Assembly (NCBI GenBank): GCA_035911135.1
Contig: JAMHWD010000045.1
Span: forward strand, 254,473-318,472
Reading direction: 5' to 3'
DNA from: JAMHWD01 sp035911135
GTDB lineage: Bacteria > Pseudomonadota > Alphaproteobacteria > Micavibrionales > Micavibrionaceae
Length of the DNA stretch: 64,000 nucleotides
Positions 34,280 through 42,964 of the stretch are shown here, piece by piece. Positions within the stretch are counted from its first letter, which is position 1. The number at the start of each line of letters is the position of its first letter. The translations under genes and the position numbers were made by a program. The notes below the pieces were generated by a model. The model worked only from the letters and a program-made list of their open reading frames with translations, did no database searches and was not told the origin of the DNA.

Positions 34280-34494
34280 GGCGCTTTCTCGTCTTTAGAG
34301 CATTGAAATTACAGGCTAAGCCTCTAAAAATCAACGCCTTGATGCATTTTCTTCTGGTAATTTGGCCTTCCCTGCATTATAAAATGCCCATTCCCAAAAA
34401 AAGTGTTGAGCTTTTTGAGGTGAAGCCCCGGAAAAAGGGTTTTCGCAAACCCTCTTGTATTGGATTATTGATAACGCATTTAAGGAGATTATAG

Positions 34495-35217
34495 ATGTCC
34501 GCTGCCCTGAATTACGATGGCCGCCTGTTGATGCCCAAGGCCACAGCCGTCTGGATGATTGAAAATACGGCCCTGACTTTCAAGCAGATTGCTGAGTTCA
34601 CCGAACTGACCGAGATCGAGATCGAGGCGCTGGCCAATGAAGAAATCGGCCGCGGTCTGGTTGGCCGTAACCCCGTAGATCACCATGAAGTCACGAAGGA
34701 CGAGCTGGAGCGCTGCGAAAAAGACGCTAATGCGCGTCTGATCCATTCCCGCAGCGAATTGCCGCAGGTAAAACTCCGCGCCAAGGGTCCGCGTTATACG
34801 CCTGTGTCCAAGCGCGGCGACAAGCCCGATGCCATTGCCTATATTCTTAAGAACAACGCTGAGATTTCCGATGCCCAGATCTGCAAGCTGGTCGGTACGA
34901 CCAAGCCGACTATCTTGAGCGTGCGCGACAAATCGCACCCCAACACACCCAATATCAAGCCGCGCCACCCGGCCGAACTTGGTCTTTGCACATACAAGGA
35001 ATACGAATCAGCCTCCGATAAAGGCTTCCGGGCGCAGGGCAAGGATCCTGAAGCCATGCGCGCCCAGCGTATGGCGGCAAATGCCCAGCAGGCCGAGCAG
35101 GAGCGCGAAGTCGATCCTACCGATATGGCGGCCGCTTCCAGCAGCTTCGATTTCTCGAACTTCCTCTCGCGCCCGTCCTCATCTTCGTCCTTTAATGACG
35201 AAGATGATCGCGATTAA
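34495..35217 (+). CDS. trcR: Cell cycle transcriptional regulator TrcR (DUF1013)
   Basis: A 240-residue protein of the alphaproteobacterial DUF1013 family, annotated in databases as the transcriptional regulator TrcR. The N-terminal part (LMPKATAVWMIENTALTFKQ, then FTELTEIEIEALANEE) and the middle (KPDAIAYILKNNAEISDAQ, then LVGTTKPTILSVRDKSH) are two helix-turn-helix-like regions. The C-terminus is a Ser-rich acidic tail. AAGGAG precedes the ATG. A strong terminator follows. It probably acts as a global regulator in the cytosol. Confidence 0.92.
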   Translation: MSAALNYDGRLLMPKATAVWMIENTALTFKQIAEFTELTEIEIEALANEEIGRGLVGRNPVDHHEVTKDELERCEKDANARLIHSRSELPQVKLRAKGPRYTPVSKRGDKPDAIAYILKNNAEISDAQICKLVGTTKPTILSVRDKSHPNTPNIKPRHPAELGLCTYKEYESASDKGFRAQGKDPEAMRAQRMAANAQQAEQEREVDPTDMAAASSSFDFSNFLSRPSSSSSFNDEDDRD

Positions 35218-35238
35218 GCATTGCGTGAATGTGATTGT

Positions 35239-35271
35239 AAAAATCCCGGCTTTAGGCCGGGATTTTTTTTT
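35239..35271. terminator. Bidirectional rho-independent terminator
   Basis: AAAAATCCCGGC at 35239-35250 pairs perfectly with GCCGGGATTTTT at 35256-35267, with T and A runs on both sides. It lies between the convergent trcR and DUF465 genes and can serve both. Confidence 0.88.
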
Positions 35272-35467
35272 AATGCTCGGCGTAGCTGATCTTCTCGATC
35301 GCGTCTTTGAGCACCAGCTTCTTTTTCTTGAGCATGTTCAAATAATCCGCCGTGGTGGAGGGGCTTTGCCTTGCTTCATGAATCCTGGTCTCGATCTCGG
35401 CATGTCTGCGGCGCAGGGCGACAACTTTGGCGCGTGGTCCGTCTTCCAGGTTCTGTGATTGCATCAT
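35270..35467 (-). CDS. DUF465 (YdcH-like) family protein
   Basis: A 65-residue small helical protein. The ALRRRHAEIETRIHEARQ helix and the YLNMLKKKKLVLKDAIEKI helix are the DUF465/YdcH signature (heptads plus a KKKKLxLKDxI end). Function is unknown. Its stop lies inside the shared terminator. Transcription starts in the 348-base region to its right. Confidence 0.88.
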   Translation of the reverse strand: MMQSQNLEDGPRAKVVALRRRHAEIETRIHEARQSPSTTADYLNMLKKKKLVLKDAIEKISYAEH

Positions 35468-35815
35468 ATTTCCTCCATCAGGGTTACAACAGGTTTGCGT
35501 TCATCCGCCCGCCTCATAAGGCCTGCCGCACGCGGAACAATGACGCAAAAAACTATATAAATCATTGCTTTAAAAATGATTTATTGCTGATGCGCGTCTT
35601 TATCGTTTGCGGTCTTTTGGCATATCGCTAGGTGGATTGTTCAACTCCCATCATCTCATGGGGGCGCTTAAAAAATTATTAACAAAAACTTAAAAAAACG
35701 CCGTTCCGGCAATTAAGACAAATATTTGATTCATCAAGCCGATTTTGCTAGAATGATCTAGGTAATAGAAAAACGATAATAATAAATATAATTTCGTAAT
35801 ATAAGGGGTAGTGAA
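35468..35815. other. Intergenic region, AT-rich
   Basis: These 348 bases lie between the divergent DUF465 gene and the 35816 gene. They hold the strong promoter at 35726, a small palindrome (CCCAT...ATGGG near 35648) and otherwise AT-rich DNA. I see no further gene. Confidence 0.6.
35726..35754 (+). promoter_or_regulatory. Strong sigma-70-type promoter
   Basis: TTGATT at 35726-35731, a 17-base spacer and TAGAAT at 35749-35754, with an extended TGC just before the -10. It drives the 35816-36184 gene, with a leader of about 55 bases. Confidence 0.7.
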
Positions 35816-36184
35816 ATGGCACCTGAACCTGGTTTTAATGATCCCGCGCCGGCAGCTCCGCCGCCGGAGGAACGCAACCCGATCGAGCGCGCGCTTGATC
35901 AGAACGGCAGTGATCAAAATAACGGTCTTGGCACGCTCTGGCAGATGCTGGGCACATTCTTTGGCATTGGGGCCATGACCAATCTTACGGAAGGCTTTGG
36001 CAATATAATGGACAGCCTCAGCGAGGTCGGTCTTGGCAATGGCGGCTTTGATTTTCAAGGCTTCATGGACAGGCTCGCCGGCGAAGAGCTGGGCGTGCAG
36101 CCCGCACCAGCCGCCCCTGCGCCCGTCCAGCCCGCGCCTATCGTGCAGGCCCAGATGGATCCGGGCATGAGCGGCCCGCGATAA
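35816..36184 (+). CDS. Uncharacterised Pro/Gly-rich small protein
   Basis: A 122-residue protein with a Pro/Ala-rich start (MAPEPGFNDPAPAAPPPEER) and a Pro/Ala-rich end. Between them is a central Gly/Phe-rich segment, LWQMLGTFFGIGAMTNLTEG, that could be amphipathic. AAGGGG lies upstream of the ATG. A strong promoter and a terminator frame it as a single-gene unit, so it is probably well expressed. There is no signal peptide and no recognised family. Confidence 0.75.
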   Translation: MAPEPGFNDPAPAAPPPEERNPIERALDQNGSDQNNGLGTLWQMLGTFFGIGAMTNLTEGFGNIMDSLSEVGLGNGGFDFQGFMDRLAGEELGVQPAPAAPAPVQPAPIVQAQMDPGMSGPR

Positions 36185-36211
36185 AGGCGCTTTTAGAGCA
36201 TATACAGCAAT

Positions 36212-36240
36212 AAAAAAGCTGGCCTTGGCCGGCTTTTTTT
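36212..36240 (+). terminator. Rho-independent terminator
   Basis: AAAAAGC-T-GGCC pairs with GGCC-G-GCTTTTT around a TT loop and is followed by T residues. It ends the 35816-36184 transcript, 17 bases before dxs. Confidence 0.85.
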
Positions 36241-36256
36241 CTGTATAACAGGGCAC

Positions 36257-38251
36257 ATGCAAAAACCGCAGGCCCATAACGTCTATACGCCAGACAAAGA
36301 TAACACGCAGGTTGAAAAATCGCTTCTGGGGCGGGTCAATATTCCCGCCGACATGAAGGCGTTTTCCGATGCCGAGCTGGAAATACTGGCTGGCGAGGTC
36401 CGCGGCGAGATGATCCGCGCCGTTTCCAAAACCGGCGGGCATCTGGGCGCAGGCCTTGGCGTGGTGGAGCTGACTGTGGCGATCCATGCCGTATTTGATA
36501 CGCCGCGCGACCGTTTGATCTGGGATGTCGGGCATCAATGCTATCCGCATAAAATTTTGACAGGCCGCAAGGACCGCATCGAGACGCTCCGTCAAGGCGG
36601 CGGGCTGTCCGGTTTCACCAAGCGTGATGAATCCGAATATGACCCCTTTGGTGCAGCGCATTCCTCGACCTCGATTTCGGCAGGATTGGGGATGGCTGTG
36701 GCCCGTGACCTGTCAAATGATCCGGGCAAACATATCATCGCGGTGATCGGCGATGGCGCAATGTCTGCGGGTATGGCGTATGAGGCCATGAACAATGCCG
36801 GGGCACTGAAATCAAAACTGATTGTAATTTTGAACGATAATGAAATGTCGATCGCCCCGCCTGTCGGCGCGATGAGCCGTTATCTGACGCGCATTGTCTC
36901 CTCCCGTGCCTATCAGAATGCCCGTGAGATGGGCAAGAAGATCACCGGCATATTGCCCGGCCCCATCCGCCATGCCGTCAAACGCGCGGAAGAGGGCGCC
37001 CGCGTGGCCATGGGCGGGGGTAATTTATTCGAGGAAATGGGATTTTATTATATCGGCCCGGTGGATGGGCATAATCTGGCACATCTGCTGCCGATCCTTA
37101 GAAATGTTCGGGATTCCGATCATCAGGGCCCGGTGCTGATTCATTGCCTCACGCAAAAGGGCAAGGGCTATATCCCGGCCGAAACCTCCGCCGATAAAAT
37201 GCATGGCGTGCGGACATTCGATGTCGTGACAGGCAAGCAAAGCGCGGCCAAAATCGGCGCGCCCAGCTATACCAAAGTTTTTGCGCAGGAACTGGTCAAG
37301 CTGGCCAGAACGGATGATAAAATCGTGGGTATCACGGCCGCCATGCCCGATGGCACGGGGATGGATATTTTTGGAAGCGAATTCCCAGAGCGCATGTTTG
37401 ATGTGGGCATCGCCGAACAACATGCGGTGACTTTTGCTGCCGGACTGGCGGCGGAAGGTTTCAAGCCGTTCTGCGCGATTTATTCTACATTCCTGCAACG
37501 CGCCTATGATCAGGTTGTGCATGATGTGGCGATCCAGAATCTGCCCGTGCGCTTTGCGATCGACCGCGCAGGTCTTGTGGGCGCGGATGGCTCTACCCAT
37601 GCCGGGGCGTTCGATATCGCCTATCTAACCTGCCTGCCAAATTTTGTTGTCATGGCAGCTTCCGATGAATCAGAGCTGGCAAGCATGGTGGCCACAGCCG
37701 CCGCCCATGATAACGGCCCGATTGCTTTCCGTTATCCGCGCGGCGAGGGCACAGGCGCGGAGATTCCTGAGGCGGCAAAACCGCTGGAAATAGGCAAGGG
37801 GCGCATTGTTTATATGTCGCCGTCATTGCACGGCTCGTCCGTGCAATCCATGGATCACACGCACAAGGCATGTGATGACAAAAAGAATAAAATTGCAATT
37901 CTCTCCCTCGGCGGGCGCCTGCAGGAATGTCTAAAGGCCGCAGAAGAGCTGGAAAAGCAAGGCTATGCCGTAACAGTGGCTGATGCCCGTTTTGCCAAGC
38001 CACTGGATACCGATCTTATCCGTCACCTTGCGACTTATAACTTGCAACTTGTAACTGTTGAAGAAGGTTCACGCGGCGGGTTCGGCGCAGCTGTTCTGGA
38101 ATATCTGGCGAATAATGATCTTCTGCGGGACGATCTTAAAATCCGCACCCTGACACTGCCGGATATCTTTCAGGATCAGGACGCGCCCGATAAACAATAT
38201 GCCCAGGCCGGGCTGGATGCGGCGGCAATTATTATGGCCTTCAAAAAATAG
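36257..38251 (+). CDS. dxs: 1-deoxy-D-xylulose-5-phosphate synthase with in-frame palindrome insertion
   Basis: DXS condenses pyruvate and glyceraldehyde 3-phosphate, using thiamine diphosphate, to start the MEP isoprenoid pathway. The 664-residue protein has the TPP motif GDGAMSAGMAYEAMNNAG, the pyrimidine-domain GIAEQHAVTFAAGLA with the catalytic Glu, and DRAGLVGADGSTHAGAFD. Between KGRIVY (ending at residue 519) and KIAILSLGGRL lie about 20 extra residues (MSPSLHGSSVQSMDHTHKAC and a few more) encoded by a palindromic repeat. This is the linker between the pyrimidine and transketolase C-terminal domains, so the enzyme should still fold. Length is about 24 over the usual 640. Confidence 0.97.
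   Translation: MQKPQAHNVYTPDKDNTQVEKSLLGRVNIPADMKAFSDAELEILAGEVRGEMIRAVSKTGGHLGAGLGVVELTVAIHAVFDTPRDRLIWDVGHQCYPHKILTGRKDRIETLRQGGGLSGFTKRDESEYDPFGAAHSSTSISAGLGMAVARDLSNDPGKHIIAVIGDGAMSAGMAYEAMNNAGALKSKLIVILNDNEMSIAPPVGAMSRYLTRIVSSRAYQNAREMGKKITGILPGPIRHAVKRAEEGARVAMGGGNLFEEMGFYYIGPVDGHNLAHLLPILRNVRDSDHQGPVLIHCLTQKGKGYIPAETSADKMHGVRTFDVVTGKQSAAKIGAPSYTKVFAQELVKLARTDDKIVGITAAMPDGTGMDIFGSEFPERMFDVGIAEQHAVTFAAGLAAEGFKPFCAIYSTFLQRAYDQVVHDVAIQNLPVRFAIDRAGLVGADGSTHAGAFDIAYLTCLPNFVVMAASDESELASMVATAAAHDNGPIAFRYPRGEGTGAEIPEAAKPLEIGKGRIVYMSPSLHGSSVQSMDHTHKACDDKKNKIAILSLGGRLQECLKAAEELEKQGYAVTVADARFAKPLDTDLIRHLATYNLQLVTVEEGSRGGFGAAVLEYLANNDLLRDDLKIRTLTLPDIFQDQDAPDKQYAQAGLDAAAIIMAFKK
37821..37880. repeat. 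Dispersed palindrome inside dxs
   Basis: CGTCATTGCACGG...CCGTGCAATCCATGGATCACACGC...GCATGTGATGACA. The left hairpin is perfect (nine pairs); the right has one mismatch and the outer end has decayed from TGACG to TGACA. It is 60 bases, a multiple of three, and stays in frame in dxs. Confidence 0.93.
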
Positions 38252-38302
38252 GAATAATGTCCTATAATTCTTCTTTTGCCAGATAACAAAAGGAGAAAAA
38301 GC

Positions 38303-38551
38303 ATGCCCCGATGGACACCAGAATCTCGCGCCGAACAAGCCATCCGCGCCGCCCGGAATAAACCATGGCTCAATTCCACTGGTCCGAAAACAGCCAAAGG
38401 CAAAAAAGCCGCCGCGCAAAATGCCTTTAAAAACGGCCGCCATAGCCAATACACAAAAGACGTTCGTAAGGCGCTTTATCTGCAGCGGCAATTCATGAAA
38501 TACGCGCTTTCTATCTTGCTTGCCAAAAACGAACTGAACAAAAATCCTTAA
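38303..38551 (+). CDS. Small basic protein with STGPKT motif
   Basis: An 82-residue basic protein starting at ATG 38303 behind AAAGGAG. It contains WLNSTGPKTAKGKKAAAQNA followed by FKNGRHS, which matches a short motif (STGPKTxxGK...NAxKxG) found in many small bacterial and phage-associated proteins of unknown role. The rest is Lys/Arg-rich helix, so nucleic-acid binding is possible but unproven. It lies between dxs and prfC without a clear operon link. Confidence 0.75.
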   Translation: MPRWTPESRAEQAIRAARNKPWLNSTGPKTAKGKKAAAQNAFKNGRHSQYTKDVRKALYLQRQFMKYALSILLAKNELNKNP

Positions 38552-38621
38552 AAACCATTGTAAATCAAGGGGCTTTATTTTAAGTATCAAAACGCAATAA
38601 CGAACTGAACAAACGGCATCC

Positions 38622-40193
38622 ATGCTAAAACCTGAAATCGAAAAACGCCGCACCTTTGCGATCATCTCCCACCCGGATGCTGGGAAAACCACGCTGACAG
38701 AAAAATTACTTCTGTTCGGAGGCGCGATCCAGATGGCCGGAATGGTCAAGGCCAAGGGCGACCGCCGCCGCGCGCGGTCCGACTGGATGAAGGTCGAGCA
38801 GGAGCGCGGAATTTCAGTGGCCTCATCCGTCATGACGTTCAACCATGGCGGCATCACTTACAACCTTCTTGATACGCCAGGTCACGAGGATTTCTCGGAA
38901 GATACCTACCGCACATTGACCGCCGTCGATAGCGCGATCATGGTGCTGGACGTGGCCAAGGGGATCGAGGCCCAGACCTATAAGCTTTTTGAAGTGTGCC
39001 GCCTGCGCGATATTCCGATTATCACCTTCATCAACAAGCTCGACCGTGAGGGGCAGGACCCGTTTGACCTTCTGGATGAGATCGAGAAGAAATTGGCCCT
39101 TGATGTCACACCGGCCAGCTGGCCGATCGGCATGGGCCGGGATTTCAAGGGGTGCTATGACGTTCTGAATGACGGGCTGGTGTTGTTTGACCGCAGCAAG
39201 GGTGATGTGATCAAGGACAGCATTGCCTGTTCCGGGCTGGATGATCCGCAGATCGACCAGTTGCTGCCGGAATTGCAGGCGGCCAAATTGCGCGAGGATG
39301 TCGCAATGGTGCGCGGGGCTTGTCCGGCATTCGACCATAATGCCTATCTGGGCGGGCATATGAGCCCGGTATTCTTTGGCTCGGCCGTGAATAATTTTGG
39401 CGTGCGGGAACTCCTGGGGGGGATCGGGAAATTCGCGCCTTCGCCCCGGCCCCAGAAAACCGCCAGCCGCTTGATCGCGCCGGATGAAACCAAGGTCACC
39501 GGGTTCGTGTTTAAAATTCAGGCCAATATGGACCCGAAACACCGCGACCGTATCGCCTTTACGCGCATCTGTTCGGGCAAGTTCAAAAAGGGCATGAAGC
39601 TAAAACACGTTAGATCCGGCAAGGTGCAGATTATTCACTCGCCCCAGCTTTTCATGGCGCAGGACCGCGAAATGGCCGAAGAAGCCTATGCCGGCGATAT
39701 TATCGGGATTCCCAATTACGGCGGTTTGCGGATTGGTGATGCTTATACGGAAGGCGAGGAGCTTGTCTTTTCCGATATCCCCAGCTTCGCGCCTGAGCTT
39801 ATGCAGCGCGCACGACCCGAAGACCCCTTGAAGGCCAAGCATCTGGGCAAGGCCCTCGAACAACTTGCCGAAGAAGGTGCGGCGCGGGTGTTCAAGCCCG
39901 TGATCGGGTCTGACTGGATTGTGGGCGTGGTGGGGGCGCTGCAGTTTGATGTTCTGGCCGACCGTATCCGCACTGAATATGATATCCCGGTGAAATTCGA
40001 GCCGACCGAGCTTTACACGGCCAGGTGGCTGTATGCCGATGATGCGCTGACGCTTAAGAAATTCGTGGATTCAAACCAGAGTTCTATCGCCAATGATCAT
40101 GACAGCGACCCCGTCTTCCTCGCCCGGAACAGCTGGCATCTGAATGATGCAATGGATAAAAACAAATCCATCCGCTTTCAGACCACCAAATGA
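38622..40193 (+). CDS. prfC: Peptide chain release factor 3
   Basis: RF3 is a GTPase that recycles RF1 and RF2 from ribosomes after termination. The 523-residue protein shows G1 HPDAGKTTLTEKLL, switch I around QERGISVASSVM, G3 DTPGHEDFSEDTYR, and G4 FINKLDREG. The RF3-specific C-terminal GALQFDVLADRIRTEYD region is present. Length is normal. Confidence 0.98.
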   Translation: MLKPEIEKRRTFAIISHPDAGKTTLTEKLLLFGGAIQMAGMVKAKGDRRRARSDWMKVEQERGISVASSVMTFNHGGITYNLLDTPGHEDFSEDTYRTLTAVDSAIMVLDVAKGIEAQTYKLFEVCRLRDIPIITFINKLDREGQDPFDLLDEIEKKLALDVTPASWPIGMGRDFKGCYDVLNDGLVLFDRSKGDVIKDSIACSGLDDPQIDQLLPELQAAKLREDVAMVRGACPAFDHNAYLGGHMSPVFFGSAVNNFGVRELLGGIGKFAPSPRPQKTASRLIAPDETKVTGFVFKIQANMDPKHRDRIAFTRICSGKFKKGMKLKHVRSGKVQIIHSPQLFMAQDREMAEEAYAGDIIGIPNYGGLRIGDAYTEGEELVFSDIPSFAPELMQRARPEDPLKAKHLGKALEQLAEEGAARVFKPVIGSDWIVGVVGALQFDVLADRIRTEYDIPVKFEPTELYTARWLYADDALTLKKFVDSNQSSIANDHDSDPVFLARNSWHLNDAMDKNKSIRFQTTK

Positions 40194-40235
40194 GGTGCTG
40201 ATCCAGAGCGAGAGAAGTCAGATTATTTTTGGAGA

Positions 40236-40346
40236 TTACATTCCCAATTCGTCGAACTTCATGGCGTTACCAGTCTGAGGAGCGGAAGGCTCAACGAACA
40301 GGTTACCTTTAACAGTGTCGAATGTGGTTTGGAGAAATGATTTCAT
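40236..40346 (-). CDS. Possible 36-residue small protein
   Basis: A short frame on the minus strand: ATG at 40346, TAA at 40238-40236. It begins MKSFLQTTFDTVKGNLFVEP and ends MKFDELGM. AAGGGTG lies about six bases upstream of the ATG, a good ribosome binding site. It sits alone in the 243-base gap between prfC and the 40437 gene. No family is recognised. The site and the coherent sequence favour a real small gene. Confidence 0.5.
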   Translation of the reverse strand: MKSFLQTTFDTVKGNLFVEPSAPQTGNAMKFDELGM

Positions 40347-40436
40347 GTTACACCCTTATGTTTTTTATGTTGTTTTTAAGTCGGCTTTTACCGTTAAGAC
40401 AACCTTAACACAAAAAACAAGGAATGCAAAATAAAT

Positions 40437-42800
40437 TTATTCTCCGCTATTTTCTATGGCTTTTTCTTCTGTCTTTTTCTGCGTGTCCGCGGGGTCTGTC
40501 GCGCCAATTCCGGCCTCTTTTTCGGCGGCCATCTGCGTCTTGTATCGTTGATGCGATACTTTGGGCGAAAGGATGCTGATGATGTTGGAATAACGGTCGC
40601 TCCAGGCCGCAACACCGTCCCGGTTCATGCCGGCGGTCCAGAATCGGTCTGTGAAGTATGATTCGTCCTTGGCATCAGGCAGGAAGATCATGAAATGCGA
40701 CGCATAGCTGGTAAAGGGTGTGCCCTCCACCGCCTTGCCATCTGATACCTTGGCATATGTCGCAACGCCTATCTTTTGGCCGATGGCGGTCAGGACGGGT
40801 TCAAGGTCGATATGGTTGTTGGAGATGTTGAATATCAGCACCCCTTCCGGCTTGAGCTTTTTCAAATACAGTGCTACCGCTTCCTGCGTAATCAGGTGTG
40901 CGGGGATGTTGTCGGAACTGAACGCATCAACAACAATCAGGTCATAACGCGAATCGGGTTGGTCGTTGATGGTCAGGCGGGCATCGCCCAGAATGATCTG
41001 ATACGGACTGCCGCATTTCGAGAGATAGGTGAAATATTCAGGATTCTCGGCGATATCGGCGATATCCTTGTCGATCTCGAAGAAATCAAAGCTGCGTCCC
41101 TCGCGCGTGTAGCAAGCCGTCACCCCGATCCCAAGGCCGAGAATGGCGATTTGCTGATCGCCGCTGCGCCCATCCAGAAGGGAAAAGGCGTCGTTGATCG
41201 GGCTGCCTGTGCCGTAATAGGAAAGCTTGAGATTCTGGTATTTCTCCTCGATCGGCTGGCTGCCATGGGTGGTGGTGCTGTGGATCAGGACGCGCTCGTT
41301 CTCGGTAAAATCTGCAACGCGGATTACGCCGAAATAGTTACGGTCGAGGAATTTGATGTTGTTGAGATACGTGCCCTCAACCTCATAGCCCGGCAGGAAC
41401 AGCAGGAGCGTAAATGCCACGCTCGTGCCGAAGAGCCAGCGCGTTTTCACCAGCGCCACGGTAAGGGCGAAGATGAATGCGGCAATCCCCAGAAGGAATA
41501 TCTTGCCGTCAAAGGCCAGGATGTAGCCCTGGAAGACAAAAAGAATGGCAAAAATGATGGCCGGCAATGTCAGGATCGCATTCATGCCTTCGGTGTGAAG
41601 GCCGGTGCGTAGGCGCGTGATGGTCTCGCGCAGGGCGAATTTGGCCTGATCCGAATAACGCAGAAAGGCAATCAGCGCGAGTACAAACGGATATTCGAGC
41701 GGCACAATGAAGAAATGCGGCGCAAGAATGGCGTTGAAAATACCGCCCAGCGCGCCGCCAAAGGACATCAGCAGGTAGAATTCAGTCAGGTGACGGGCGT
41801 TGGGCCGCGCCGCCGCCAGCAGCATGTGACAGGCCAGCGCCGATGTGAAAAACAGCAGCATATGCGTGCCCAGCATGACCTGTACCGGGAACCGCCCATA
41901 GGCCAGCATATTGGCAGTCAGGAACGCCAGCAGGACGCCTTGCGCGATAAAGACATGGTCCAGCTTGAAAATCTGTCGGCGCGCAAAAACGATGATAAAT
42001 GTGGAAACATACAGCGCCAGCGGAATGATCCAGATCAGCGGCACGGAGGCGATATCGGTCGTCACAAAGGACGTAACCCCCAGCATCAGGGATGATGGCA
42101 GGAAAGAAAGATAAATCCATTTCAGGCGCAGAGACCATGTGATCGGCGCCGGATCAGGTTCCGAAATGCTTTCTTCAGATTTTGGGTTCTTGTAGGACTT
42201 GCCGAAAGTTGGCAGCGCCGCACCGATAAACAAGGCAATCAGGGCGCAGAAACCGTACAGCCAGAAAACTGACTGGCCGGAGAGATCCAGATAAGGTTCG
42301 ATGATAAACGGATAGGCGGCCAAGGCGCTCATGGAGCCAAGATTGCTGGCCCCATAAAGGAAATAGGGATTATCCGCATCCTTGTGGTTCGTACCGGAAA
42401 ACCAGCGCTGGAGCATCGGGGCACTGCCCGACAGGACAAAGAACGGCCCGCCGACAACCATGGCCATCAGGGAAAGCTGCCAGAATGTCGGATCGTGATC
42501 CACAGGCGGCCTTGCGCCTTCAGGGATGGCAATAGGCAGCACGACAAGGCACAGCGCCAGCAAGATGATATGCAATACGGCCTGAATCGAGGGTTTGAGC
42601 AGGCGGCTGGTCAGGTGTGCATAGGCATAGCCGGCCAGAAGAAGGATCTGGAAAAATACCATGGCCGTGTTCCAGACCTGCGGCGTGCCACCCAGCAAGG
42701 GCAGGATCATCTTGGAAAACATGGGCTGCACTGAAAACAGGAGGGCAGCGCTCAGCAGCAAGGTGAGGGAATAAATACCGATCAGGGCGCGGGAATTCAT
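40437..42800 (-). CDS. Fused membrane/spermidine synthase-like protein
   Basis: A 787-residue inner-membrane protein. Residues 1-490 hold about 14 hydrophobic segments (start LIGIYSLTLLLSAALLFSVQ, an SGSAPMLQRWF loop). Residues 540-750 form a Rossmann-like domain of the spermidine synthase type, with IAILGLGIGVTACY, FFEIDKDI and YDLIVVDAFSSDNIPAHL. The membrane-plus-SpeE fusion is a known family without a proven substrate; polyamine synthesis should not be assumed. ATG 42800 follows GGAGAAAAAG; a longer frame upstream is unlikely. Confidence 0.88.
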   Translation of the reverse strand: MNSRALIGIYSLTLLLSAALLFSVQPMFSKMILPLLGGTPQVWNTAMVFFQILLLAGYAYAHLTSRLLKPSIQAVLHIILLALCLVVLPIAIPEGARPPVDHDPTFWQLSLMAMVVGGPFFVLSGSAPMLQRWFSGTNHKDADNPYFLYGASNLGSMSALAAYPFIIEPYLDLSGQSVFWLYGFCALIALFIGAALPTFGKSYKNPKSEESISEPDPAPITWSLRLKWIYLSFLPSSLMLGVTSFVTTDIASVPLIWIIPLALYVSTFIIVFARRQIFKLDHVFIAQGVLLAFLTANMLAYGRFPVQVMLGTHMLLFFTSALACHMLLAAARPNARHLTEFYLLMSFGGALGGIFNAILAPHFFIVPLEYPFVLALIAFLRYSDQAKFALRETITRLRTGLHTEGMNAILTLPAIIFAILFVFQGYILAFDGKIFLLGIAAFIFALTVALVKTRWLFGTSVAFTLLLFLPGYEVEGTYLNNIKFLDRNYFGVIRVADFTENERVLIHSTTTHGSQPIEEKYQNLKLSYYGTGSPINDAFSLLDGRSGDQQIAILGLGIGVTACYTREGRSFDFFEIDKDIADIAENPEYFTYLSKCGSPYQIILGDARLTINDQPDSRYDLIVVDAFSSDNIPAHLITQEAVALYLKKLKPEGVLIFNISNNHIDLEPVLTAIGQKIGVATYAKVSDGKAVEGTPFTSYASHFMIFLPDAKDESYFTDRFWTAGMNRDGVAAWSDRYSNIISILSPKVSHQRYKTQMAAEKEAGIGATDPADTQKKTEEKAIENSGE

Positions 42801-42925
42801 GGCTTTTTCTCCGTGGGAATCCAGAAATGCCGCAAGTCTAGATTGAAACACGCGGTCTTACGAATAAAAATCCATGATTTCAGCATTTTATCCTTGAAAA
42901 AATGCGGTTCGGGTGGCATTTAACT

Positions 42926-42941
42926 GGGACGAATTTAGTCC
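42926..42941 (+). promoter_or_regulatory. Rrf2-type operator candidate of the suf operon
   Basis: GGGAC-GAATTTA-GTCC is an inverted repeat 23 bases before the regulator's ATG. Its GAC...TTTAGTC form is like type 1 sites of IscR. A TTGAAA at 42894 could be the -35 of the promoter it overlaps. Autoregulation by the encoded Rrf2 protein is the simplest reading. Confidence 0.5.
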
Positions 42942-42964
42942 GATTTGTTGCGAATGATTATCAA

